From NCBI RefSeq assembly GCF_017447225.1, contig NZ_JAFSNZ010000042.1, positions 1 through 34,287 of the forward strand: a stretch of 34,287 bases of DNA, read 5' to 3'. This DNA is from Methanobrevibacter sp. (lineage in GTDB: Archaea; Methanobacteriota; Methanobacteria; Methanobacteriales; Methanobacteriaceae). The notes beneath the pieces are model-generated. The model saw only the letters and a program-made list of their open reading frames with translations, was not told where the DNA came from and made no database searches. Numbering within the stretch: position 1 is the stretch's first letter; each line of letters opens with the position of its first letter. Below, in pieces: positions 1 through 7,516 of this stretch. The position numbers were made by a program, and so were the translations under genes.

Positions 1-1
1 C

Positions 2-304
2 TTGAGTAGGAAAATACAATTAAACTCACCCAGAAAATTCATGGACAAAATCCAATACAAAGCACAATGGAACAACATAGACTTCGAAAAAATACCCGCC
101 AATATTCCCACAACACAAAAATGCAGCAAATGCGGATACAAAAACACAAAACTAAAAGGCCCACAAAACTTAAACAAAAGAAACTGGAAATGTCCCGAAT
201 GCGGAACATACCATGATCGTGATGTCAATGCAGCAATCAACATCTTTAACGAAGGATTAAAAAGATTTAGCCGTCGGTGCGCCGGTGCAGTAAAATTATC
301 CTAA
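2..304 (+). CDS. tnpB: TnpB (IS200/IS605 OrfB) C-terminal part, truncated by window start
   Basis: RNA-guided nuclease/transposase-associated protein of IS200/IS605-type elements; only the last ~100 residues lie in the window and the frame runs off its left edge. Seen: a zinc ribbon with two CxxC pairs (CSKCG at about residues 41-45 and CPECG at 64-68) followed by DRDVNAAINI, the typical final RuvC segment carrying the last catalytic Asp. This order (lysine/tyrosine-rich segment, CxxC, CxxC, D-x-D-x-NAA-x-N) is diagnostic for TnpB/Fanzor/Cas12-like proteins. The stop codon at 302-304 is followed at once by the element's right-end sequence. Whether the 5' part is intact, and whether a TnpA partner exists, cannot be seen. 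Confidence 0.9.
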   Translation: MSRKIQLNSPRKFMDKIQYKAQWNNIDFEKIPANIPTTQKCSKCGYKNTKLKGPQNLNKRNWKCPECGTYHDRDVNAAINIFNEGLKRFSRRCAGAVKLS

Positions 305-368
305 AAAATAATACAAAATATTTTTTTTAGGTATGCGAATCCCCGTGTCATGAGCGGAGAGGTTCAAG
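225..368 (+). ncRNA. Probable omegaRNA (reRNA) scaffold and IS605-type right end
   Basis: TnpB proteins use an RNA made from the 3' end of tnpB through the element's right end, with the guide taken from flanking DNA. Seen here: GC-richer, structure-prone DNA at 270-290 inside the tnpB end, a hairpin formed by CCTAAAAAATA (300-310) and TATTTTTTTTAGG (319-331), a short CCG/CGG hairpin at 343-356, and then GGTTCAAG at 361-368, which resembles known element ends. Composition changes to plain AT-rich DNA after 368. The 5' boundary is a guess. If the end is at 368, the guide would begin at about 369. Confidence 0.4.
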
Positions 369-388
369 TTTCTTATGTTTTGAATGTT

Positions 389-765
389 TTAAAAAAACCA
401 TCATAAATAAATACTTATTTTTTACTAGTGATAAGCATTGCAGGTTCAGTATTAAGATTTGACTTTATTAGCATCACTACATTCGATTAAAAAAGATAGA
501 TGATATAAATCACTTAAACTTAACTTGTTTAATAATTATCATTAAATACTACTAAAATATAATAATAAACATTTGTATCGCGAAACTCATATAAAACAGT
601 TAGAATCAAATAGATTTTAACTTATTTTAAGATTGAATCTTCTTTTTTAGTATAAAAATTGTTCTTCTTTATAAATTGTTGAATAAAAATAATTAGAATA
701 ATATTAAATATTATTAATACCTTATAATAAAATAAGTTCTATCACAGAATTATTTATATAATAAT
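389..765. other. AT-rich intergenic DNA with a partial copy of the terminator hairpin
   Basis: No ORF with a plausible ribosome binding site was seen. The stretch contains an imperfect hairpin at 598-622 (AGTTAGAATC paired with GATTTTAACT, one mismatch) whose left arm is identical to that of the perfect hairpin at 766-794. A short AAGATT-g-AATCTT palindrome at about 629-641 is followed by a T run. These may be 3' ends of converging transcripts or relics of an inserted element. Confidence 0.35.
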
Positions 766-794
766 ATAGTTAGAATCTCTCTGATTCTAACTAT
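766..794 (-). terminator. Perfect 12-bp hairpin after the flavin oxidoreductase gene
   Basis: Arms at 766-777 and 783-794 (core TAGTTAGAATC / GATTCTAACTA) with a 5-nt loop, 25 bp beyond the stop codon of the minus-strand gene at 820. On the minus strand the following bases are AT-rich but not a clean T tract, so it may be an RNA-stabilising 3' hairpin rather than a classical terminator. Confidence 0.4.
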
Positions 795-819
795 TATGAT
801 TTACTCTCTTTTTGTTAAA

Positions 820-1809
820 TTATTCTTCATCATGGACAATATGGCACGTGCTTGTCTTTTTCCAGTAGCAGTTGTTGCATGTCCTGCATAATGATTCGAC
901 TTCACGACCATCAGCCCATTCGCTTAAAAAGGTCGGATTATATACAAACGGACGCTGCATGGATACAAAATCAATATTGGTGCTGTTTATCAATTCATTG
1001 ATTGAGGCCATATCAGATAATCCTCCTCCAAGAATGACCGGAATATTAACTTTGGATGCAATCTCATCGGCAATGTCAAAGAGGATATTTTTGTTTTCAG
1101 AATCCTTTGTGAAGTACTGAGGGGATGACGGCTTTGTAATCTGAATGCTGTCTGCACCTACCTTTTCAAGAAGTTCTGCAATCTTTAACGTCTCCTCGCC
1201 GTTTGCATTTATTCTGCAGCTGATATGCAAATCACCATTATCTTTAAGGACTTTAATTAATTCAAGAATCATTTTCGCCCTTTTGAATGTGTCTCCACCA
1301 TAGTCGTCCTTTCTTTTGTTTTCACTTGGATCAATTACTTTAGCGAAAAAGTAGTTGTTTCCCATATTGATCTGGATTCCGTCAAAACCTGCAAGTGATG
1401 CCTTTTTGGCCGCAACGATATAGTCTGACTGGATTTGTCTTATGTCTTCGATTGTCAGGTCATTAACGCTGATGTTGTGGCGTCCGTTTACGTTGCAGTT
1501 GACAAAGCCCAGCTGGGCAAGAATAGGAACGTCGTACTGGTGCACAATGCCGGTTAGGTAGTTGAATTCCTTAATGAATGCAGTGCTGTTTATGGAATGT
1601 GAATAGTCGCTGAAGCGGTCATGAGGATAGATTGAAATAAGCTCTGTTGTGATTAATCCCACATGGTTCTGGGCAAGCCTTTCATACCTTAAAAATATTT
1701 CCGGTGAGAGGTTTCCCATTTCCTTTTGTGATTCCCACAGGCCTGTTCTTACAATGCGGCTTTTAAGCTTCAAGTTGCCGAATTCACACTCATCGAATAT
1801 GTCTTTCAT
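820..1809 (-). CDS. NADH:flavin oxidoreductase, Old Yellow Enzyme family
   Basis: FMN-dependent (beta/alpha)8-barrel oxidoreductase that reduces activated double bonds or related substrates; cytoplasmic. Seen: N-terminal FGNLKLKSRIVRTGLWE, the usual start of the family (substrate-side loop after strand 1), a central GFDGIQINMGNNYF segment in place of the usual GFDGVEIHxAHGYL, then PSENKRKDDYGG (family S-x-N-x-R-x-D-x-YGG), an RINANGE-like segment, and a late VILGGGLSD phosphate-binding loop. The C-terminus has CRTCNNC and a further Cys seven residues later, recalling the Fe-S Cys motif of larger enoate/dienoyl-CoA reductases. At 329 aa it fits the short single-domain class. I start at ATG 1807-1809 because GGGAG lies just upstream; a longer in-frame start at 1893 would read through the operator repeats. 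The usual HGYL box is altered, so the substrate is uncertain. Confidence 0.85.
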   Translation of the reverse strand: MKDIFDECEFGNLKLKSRIVRTGLWESQKEMGNLSPEIFLRYERLAQNHVGLITTELISIYPHDRFSDYSHSINSTAFIKEFNYLTGIVHQYDVPILAQLGFVNCNVNGRHNISVNDLTIEDIRQIQSDYIVAAKKASLAGFDGIQINMGNNYFFAKVIDPSENKRKDDYGGDTFKRAKMILELIKVLKDNGDLHISCRINANGEETLKIAELLEKVGADSIQITKPSSPQYFTKDSENKNILFDIADEIASKVNIPVILGGGLSDMASINELINSTNIDFVSMQRPFVYNPTFLSEWADGREVESLCRTCNNCYWKKTSTCHIVHDEE

Positions 1810-1859
1810 AATAATCTCCCTAATGATATTTTTGATTTTTGACCTATTAATATGATGCT

Positions 1860-1920
1860 GTAACTTACAGGTTACAACCTTAGCGATTTTCAATAAAAAG
1901 TGAACTTACAAGTTACAACC
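1860..1920 (-). promoter_or_regulatory. Two operator-like repeats upstream of the flavin oxidoreductase
   Basis: GTAACTTACAGGTTAC (1860-1875) is an inverted repeat (GTAAC...GTTAC). AACTTACAAGTT (1903-1914) is a perfect inverted repeat (AACTT-AC-AAGTT). Both continue with the same downstream ACAACC, and the two copies are 40 bp apart, about four helical turns. The form resembles operators of HxlR/YodB-type redox- or electrophile-responsive repressors (family knowledge). No hxlR gene is in the window. Confidence 0.5.
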
Positions 1921-1933
1921 ATCGACTTAATAT

Positions 1934-2314
1934 TCAATGGACAACAGTCAGGTTATACTCATAAATGCATCCTCTGTATTCTCCATATCCCTCAAACATG
2001 ATGTCTCCGTAATAGTTTTTGCTGCCGCTTTCGGGAAGGTATTTCATGTCAGTAATCTTAAATATGCCTTCGCTGTCTGTTGTGACATTAACCATAACTC
2101 CCTCATCGTCTCCTGCCTGATGGTAGAAAACAGTCTGGTTGGCAACTCCCCTTCCATAGGAATCCATCAGAAAACCTACTGCAGTTCCGTTTTCGGGAAT
2201 TTCAGTTTCATTGAACACTATTGTTGTAGTTATGTCATGGCCCATCTGGAAAAAGAATATCCCAAAGCATATCACTGCAAGAACAGCCAGAATGATTAAA
2301 ATTTTATTATCCAT
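1934..2314 (-). CDS. Small membrane-anchored surface protein with beta-sandwich-like domain
   Basis: A 126-aa protein with one N-terminal hydrophobic segment (about residues 4-23) that looks like an uncleaved signal anchor, then an outside domain rich in Thr, Asn and Gly. The domain has the pattern 'GTAVGFLMDSYGRGVANQTV ... TTDSEGIFKITD' typical of carboxypeptidase-regulatory/Ig-like folds, in which a component is followed by 'T-D-x-x-G'. Several N-x-S/T sites fit an exported archaeal protein. A TATA-like box (about 2334-2344) lies close to the start and no ribosome binding site is visible, so the mRNA may be leaderless. The exact function is unknown; it may be monocistronic. Confidence 0.65.
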   Translation of the reverse strand: MDNKILIILAVLAVICFGIFFFQMGHDITTTIVFNETEIPENGTAVGFLMDSYGRGVANQTVFYHQAGDDEGVMVNVTTDSEGIFKITDMKYLPESGSKNYYGDIMFEGYGEYRGCIYEYNLTVVH

Positions 2315-2740
2315 ATTTTATTATTTATCAAATCAGATATAAATAGAAATATGATGAGGGCAATATTGTCCTAAATGAGTATTTTTTAAAATCCGGGTTT
2401 TTGCTTATATTTTTAGACGGGAATTTCACACCACACAATTTAAAAAAATAAATCCGTAATTTTTGTATCATTTTTGAAGATAATGGGAAATATATGCCAT
2501 ATATCATTTTAACATTTTCTACAGATATTTTCAGGGATTCACAATCATATATGATGAAATAATGATTATTGTAAAAATCTCAGGTAAATTACTTTTTGAT
2601 TATAATATTGCTTTAAAGAGGTTATTTTTTAATTTAAAGGTTATATTGTATGAAAAAATACTAATTAACTTATATATGACTTTGTATATAAGAAAAACTG
2701 GTATACACTAAAAAAATTTTTTCCGGAAAAGGAGAAAAAA
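2315..2740. other. Intergenic region with promoter for the nuclease-like gene
   Basis: Very AT-rich, with no ORF supported on either strand. Near the right end two TATA-like elements (2671-2677 and 2684-2691) precede a clear ribosome binding site, GGAG at 2731-2734, six bases before the TTG at 2741. The left end holds the promoter of the minus-strand gene at 2314. Confidence 0.5.
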
Positions 2741-3670
2741 TTGGCAAGTAAAAAACGTATGAAAAATCCCATGGATATTTTCATCAAAAGAAATTTTGCA
2801 TATCTGGGCAAAATCAGTCATGAATTCTACCAGTTACCTGGAGAATTCATTAATTGTGAACCTAACGAATATCCTGATGTCGATGGAACAAAATCCATAG
2901 CCGACGTTGTTATTCGTGTGAAAATGGAAGATGGAACAATACAAATTATTGATCTTGAAGATGAATCTTCGAAAGTGAATGACAATACACTCAGAAAAAT
3001 TCACAGATACAAAATCAATATATCCTATGCTACAAAAAAAACCTGTGATTAGTGTTATTGTAACTCCTATCCATTAGAAAAATGCAGTAGGCAGTTACAC
3101 TTTTCACAAACGGATATTACAAGACAGATAATCATATCCTTAGCTTCCGCAGATTCATGGAAACGATTAAATAGGATTCTTGATAAAGCTAGAAAACAAG
3201 AAACATTCACCAATATTGAAGGTCTTGAGTTAATTAATTTGCCAAGATGTTTTTCAGACAGCCAAGACATCATTGTAGAAAAAATCTGTGAAATTTTAAC
3301 ATATATAAAAATGGAAGATTTTTCAGTTAAAAAAGAATTAATATACTCGATGCAGTGCATGATACACAAATATGCAAAATCAATTGATGATATAAACAGA
3401 TTAGAGGGGATGATTGGATTGAATCAAATATCAGGAGAAAGAAATTTGGTCTATGATAATATGAGAATTGAACTAACAAGAGAAATAACAAGAGAACTAA
3501 CAAAAGAGATAACCGAAAGAGTTACGAATGAAGTGATGAAAGAAGGAATAGAAGAAGGAAAATTAATAATTTTGAATGGTTTAGCCAATGATTCGGATAA
3601 TAACTATACTGCAGAAGAATTATCTGAAAAATTTGGAATAAGTGTTGAAAAAATATTGAATGGAAAATAG
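2741..3670 (+). pseudogene. Rpn-like PD-(D/E)XK nuclease, broken by two compensating frameshifts
   Basis: Read as one 309-codon gene it matches the Rpn/PDDEXK-type 'putative transposase nuclease' family that is abundant in gut methanogens. The nuclease core is near the N-terminus (SIADVVIRVK ... IQIIDLEDES, a D...(D/E)x(E/D) arrangement). The C-terminus is a charged heptad-like segment (ELTREITRELTKEITERV) followed by a small helical domain. Start: TTG with GGAG six bases upstream. The frame breaks at an A8 run (3034-3041): with one A fewer it reads YATKKPVISVIVTPI. It returns to the original frame at about 3070, where one base seems to be missing, and continues PLEKCSRQLHF...LPRCFSDSQD to the stop at 3670. 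As given, the product would be two pieces (2741-3052 and a 3' piece with possible restart at 3239). Either a real pseudogene or two homopolymer sequencing errors. Confidence 0.6.
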
Positions 3671-3697
3671 ATTAATCTTAATCTTTTTTTCATTTTT

Positions 3698-4414
3698 TTA
3701 AATTTTAAAATCAAATTCTGATGTTTCAACTATTTTTGGCAATCTGCCTACAGTACCAACATTATCCGCAGATATTATCAGCACTCCGTCAAAATATTGC
3801 CTGTAGTTTTCCGCAGTTTCAAGGCCGTTGGATACCCTGTCCTGCGAGGACTTGCCATATACATCATTGGCTATTCTTGTGGCAAGACCGTCAGCAACAG
3901 AAGGGCTTTTTGATATTACTGTGACGCTTTCTGCCTCACCGAAGCTTATTGAATGACCTATTTTTCCTGATGATGTGCATATTCCAAGGGGCTTTTTGCG
4001 GGCTTTTATACGGAAAGCTATTTCATTTTTAAGAATCTCATTGTTTGAGTATATTCCGCACAATACTTTTCTGTCATTAATCATGGCAATATCACCGCCA
4101 TTTTCCACAATGGAATAAACAGTTCCATTTTCAATGAGGTAATTCAGGCACAATTCAGATATTGTTCCTGCTACCGTGGCCATCGGCCCCACATCGGCGC
4201 AAAGTGATGATTCACACATTCTTTTAATAATTAGCGGCAAGTCATCATCTGCTGTTTTTATAGGCTCCAGAGATATCTTGAAATCCGGATTTTTCACAAT
4301 GTATCTTTTCAAATCGGACCTTATCCTATAGATATATCTTTTAAGGTCATGATTGTTCAGATCGCTCGTTAATCTGATGTGAGTTTCTTCGAGATTTATT
4401 TCTTCACGATACAT
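3698..4414 (-). CDS. UPF0280 family protein (ApbE-like)
   Basis: A 238-aa protein recognisable as UPF0280/COG2122, a methanogen-enriched family related in fold to ApbE flavin transferases; the biochemical role is not established. Seen: [19 protein letters not shown] (the conserved GPMA-x-VAG stretch), VENGGDIAM (ENGGD) and a [14 protein letters not shown] segment, followed by [14 protein letters not shown], all in the order expected for the family. Length is normal. The start is assigned at 4414: a TATA-like box at about 4438-4450 and no ribosome binding site suggest a leaderless or very short-leader mRNA. It stands alone, facing the nuclease pseudogene and following the adhesin terminator. 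Confidence 0.85.
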   Translation of the reverse strand: MYREEINLEETHIRLTSDLNNHDLKRYIYRIRSDLKRYIVKNPDFKISLEPIKTADDDLPLIIKRMCESSLCADVGPMATVAGTISELCLNYLIENGTVYSIVENGGDIAMINDRKVLCGIYSNNEILKNEIAFRIKARKKPLGICTSSGKIGHSISFGEAESVTVISKSPSVADGLATRIANDVYGKSSQDRVSNGLETAENYRQYFDGVLIISADNVGTVGRLPKIVETSEFDFKI

Positions 4415-4587
4415 TTCATGTTATATTATCTAAATCCTGCTATATATAATTCATCATTTAGCTATTATATTTTATTAGGTTATTATGAAAACTATTAATA
4501 TAATCAATCAGTAATCTATTTAAAATGATATGTATTTAAAAAAAGTGTTTTTAAATGAATGGCATGTAATGTATAAAAGTAAAAAAA

Positions 4588-4603
4588 TCCCCGGTTAAGG
4601 GGA
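4588..4603 (-). terminator. Intrinsic-type terminator of the first adhesin gene
   Basis: On the minus strand a TCCCC...GGGGA hairpin with a 6-nt loop is followed directly by a T7 run and further T-rich DNA, 7 bp after the stop codon at 4611. The hairpin plus U-tract is an unusually bacterial-looking arrangement for an archaeon. Confidence 0.65.
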
Positions 4604-4610
4604 ATTGAAA

Positions 4611-7415
4611 TTATCTGAATGAACCGGCAACACGCTTTGCAATGTTTAAATCATCAGAGATTATCTCATAAATATATCCATCCTGATATAACAATACATA
4701 AACCGGGTCTTCATGCATAGTCAGCTGAATGCATGACCATTGCCCATAGGAGTCCAGATACATATAGTTGAAGTCATATCTCATCACAAGGTAATCTGAC
4801 AAATCCAAACCGGAATAATCCCCGAAAGACAGTGATGCATTTCCGTCCCTGTATGCAATATCATATCTGTTCTGTGAGCTTTTAACATTCGCTGATTTTG
4901 AAAGTTCAAGTGTGTGGCCATTTCCGCAGTCATAGAATTTAGGCATAGAGATTACGATGCTGTTTGCAATGCTTTGTCCGTTATATGATGCAGTGATAAT
5001 ATAACTTCCGCCCATAAGGTTTATGTTCAGCCCGGCTACACCTTCACTGTCCGTTGCCCTTGTGTAGAATACTCCATTGATGTTTAAGGTCACGTTTTTG
5101 CCTGGATTAGGATTTCCCATACCGTCAAGAAGTTTTACTTCATATCTTGTTCCGTCACGATAATCCATATTCACATCATGCCCCTCAAGAATGGATAATA
5201 CATTAATGTTGTTTGATGCCATCAGGCCATTATAATTGGCAGTTATTATGTATTGTCCCGGTGCAAGGTTGATGTTCAGCTTAACGTGTCCGGATTCATT
5301 GGATGATCTTGTGTAGAATACTCCGTTGATGTTGAAGGTTACGTCAACTCCTTTTGCGACAGGGTTTCCCTGAGCGTCAAGTATTCTGATAGAGTACTGT
5401 GAATCGTTTTTGTAATATTTTGTCAAATCATTGTTTTCCACAATTGTGGTCAGGACTTTAATCGTGTTTGAATGCTGTTCATTGTTAATGAGATTTCTTG
5501 CTGTGATAATGTATTCTCCAGGTGCAAGGTTGATGTTCATTCGTGCAACACCGTTGGTGATTGCTCTTGTATAGAATACTCCGTTTATATTGAATTCTAT
5601 GTTACCGCTTGCAATCTTATTTCCGTTGGTATCTAAACAGTCAATATAGTACTGGCTTGAATTTCTAAAGTATTTAGTTAAATCATCACCCAGTAATGTG
5701 GTTAAAACAGTGATTTTAGCATTACACTCGGCATTGCCGTATGAACATTTGGCCGTATAATTACCTTTAGCCAGATTGATGTTCATTGAAGCAACACCAT
5801 TTTTGTCTGTTGTCCTGTAGTATTTCTGGCCGTTTATTTCAATTTCAACTGATGCACCAGGAATCAGCCTGTTGTTTCCGTTGATTAATGTTACTGCAAA
5901 TTTATCCGGACTTCTGTAGTACTTGGTCAGGTTCTGTGCTGTTAAAGTGAAATCAGTGTTTGCGTCAACTGTAAGAACCCCATCATTGATTTTGACCCTG
6001 TTCAGATTTTCATTGCATGTAACGTCATATACTCCTTCACCCAGACTGCAATTGTAATAGAAACCTTTTGAATTGTCATCACACCATACATTTTCTGTTG
6101 TGATTTGTCTGGTATCCCTGTTTGTGAATTTTACATTAATTGAATTGAACCATTTGAAAAATACAGTGTGTCCTTCACCGTCAATGAACTGGCATAGCTC
6201 TATTTTTGTGTTCGGCACAACAACACTGTTGGCAAATACCAGATTTAAATCGAATTTAACCTCTGAAGGACTACCTAAAATTTCGATATCATATCTGTTG
6301 TTTGCATTCATCACATTATTTTTCATGATTGTTTCAGGCGCCACACTAACAAAAAAGCCATCATTATTGGAGTTGAAATTACAGTTTGTAATGCTTTTCG
6401 CATCAGCTATGGCAGCGTTATTTCCGACTATGTTGTTTGTGAAATCACAATGGTCAATGTCCAAATGCATATATCCGTAGATTGCAGCACCCATACCCTC
6501 ATTCAAATCAGTGAGGGAGTTTTCAACGAAATTACAATTTTTTATCTCAAATTTCATATCTGATTCATCTTCAAATCCTCCGAAATATACAGCACCGCCC
6601 TGTGAAGCCCTATTCTTTTCAAAATAATTATTGGAGATGACTGGTGAAGTATAAGGATAACCTGTTGCAGTCAGTGCAAATATCGCTCCGCCCCGATCAG
6701 CAGAATTGCCTATGAATCTTGATTGGGAGATAGTACATGCATACATGTTTTCAATAGAAATTGCACCGCCTGATGAATCTACACCAGTAGCATGATTGTT
6801 TTCAAAAACGCAATTGTTTACATTTCCTCCACTAAGCGATACAGCTCCTCCTTCAATTGATGCATGGTTATTCTGGAAAATGCAGTAGTTCAAGTTTGCA
6901 ACCTCACCGAAAATCGCACCGCCTTCACAGTCAGGAGCAATATTGTTAATGAAGTTGCAGTAGTTGAAGTTATATGTGGATTCAATTGCATGACAGGAGA
7001 CTGCTGCGCCTCCAGGAACCAAATATCCATTTATATAACCTGTAGTGTATCCGTTGATGAAATTGATGTTGTTGAAATTGTATGTCTTATACATATTTGT
7101 ATCTATAATGAGTATTGGGGACTTTCCGATTCCGTCCAGAGTGTGTCCGTTCCCGTTAATTGTAATTGATTTTGTGATTGTTACTCCCAAAGTCGATGAT
7201 TCGGAATAGGAGTAATCCTTATCCAGAGTTATTGTTGAGCCTTCTCTTGCCTGATTAATTTTACTTTGAAGTTCCGTGAACGTTCCGGGACTTGCGCTTA
7301 AATTTGTATCATCAGTAATTTCCAGGGTTTCATTTACATCTTCACCTGCAGATACCGCTGTAAGTGAAATCATGAAAATGACCATGGAAATTAAAATTAT
7401 CAGTTTTCTGTTCAT
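4611..7415 (-). CDS. Adhesin-like protein: signal peptide, beta-helix, Ig-like repeats, conserved C-terminal domain
   Basis: Secreted 934-aa surface protein. Residues 1-24 form a signal peptide ending near SAGED. About 45-370 is a right-handed parallel beta-helix of the polymorphic-outer-membrane-protein type, with repeated GGA(I/V) and NNY/NCNF turns. About 380-485 is a linker domain. About 486-830 contains four ~85-aa Ig-like repeats with the pattern 'DLTKYYKN...GNPV...FNINGVFYTR...G...NINLAPG.YIITA'. The last ~100 residues (from YDCGNGHTLEL) form a separate domain also present at the end of the neighbouring paralogue. No C-terminal membrane anchor is seen, so the protein is probably held non-covalently or via the terminal domain. 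A TAGGTTA motif precedes the ATG. Such proteins are thought to mediate attachment to the host or to partner microbes. Confidence 0.85.
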   Translation of the reverse strand: MNRKLIILISMVIFMISLTAVSAGEDVNETLEITDDTNLSASPGTFTELQSKINQAREGSTITLDKDYSYSESSTLGVTITKSITINGNGHTLDGIGKSPILIIDTNMYKTYNFNNINFINGYTTGYINGYLVPGGAAVSCHAIESTYNFNYCNFINNIAPDCEGGAIFGEVANLNYCIFQNNHASIEGGAVSLSGGNVNNCVFENNHATGVDSSGGAISIENMYACTISQSRFIGNSADRGGAIFALTATGYPYTSPVISNNYFEKNRASQGGAVYFGGFEDESDMKFEIKNCNFVENSLTDLNEGMGAAIYGYMHLDIDHCDFTNNIVGNNAAIADAKSITNCNFNSNNDGFFVSVAPETIMKNNVMNANNRYDIEILGSPSEVKFDLNLVFANSVVVPNTKIELCQFIDGEGHTVFFKWFNSINVKFTNRDTRQITTENVWCDDNSKGFYYNCSLGEGVYDVTCNENLNRVKINDGVLTVDANTDFTLTAQNLTKYYRSPDKFAVTLINGNNRLIPGASVEIEINGQKYYRTTDKNGVASMNINLAKGNYTAKCSYGNAECNAKITVLTTLLGDDLTKYFRNSSQYYIDCLDTNGNKIASGNIEFNINGVFYTRAITNGVARMNINLAPGEYIITARNLINNEQHSNTIKVLTTIVENNDLTKYYKNDSQYSIRILDAQGNPVAKGVDVTFNINGVFYTRSSNESGHVKLNINLAPGQYIITANYNGLMASNNINVLSILEGHDVNMDYRDGTRYEVKLLDGMGNPNPGKNVTLNINGVFYTRATDSEGVAGLNINLMGGSYIITASYNGQSIANSIVISMPKFYDCGNGHTLELSKSANVKSSQNRYDIAYRDGNASLSFGDYSGLDLSDYLVMRYDFNYMYLDSYGQWSCIQLTMHEDPVYVLLYQDGYIYEIISDDLNIAKRVAGSFR

Positions 7416-7490
7416 AATTTTAACCTACTGTTATTAGATGATTTTAAGTTTGTTAAAAGAAGTATTTATTTTATATTAAAAAAATGAATA

Positions 7491-7511
7491 AAATCCCCAT
7501 GAGGGGGATTT
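7491..7511 (-). terminator. Terminator hairpin of the second adhesin gene
   Basis: A perfect 8-bp stem, AAATCCCC (7491-7498) with GGGGATTT (7504-7511) and a 5-nt loop, lies six bases past the stop codon of the gene at 7517. It is followed on the minus strand by a T-rich stretch including T7. Confidence 0.65.
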
Positions 7512-7516
7512 AATAA

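Noticed and set aside
872-1120. Plus-strand ORF within the flavin oxidoreductase gene
   Set aside because: The minus-strand gene is a well-recognised family over its full length.
1810-1893. 28-residue N-terminal extension of the flavin oxidoreductase
   Set aside because: It reads through the operator-like repeat, is unlike the family's N-terminus, and GGGAG directly precedes ATG 1807-1809.
6073-6480. Plus-strand ORF inside the first adhesin gene
   Set aside because: Shadow of the minus-strand gene, which has a signal peptide, domains and terminator; no start signal here.
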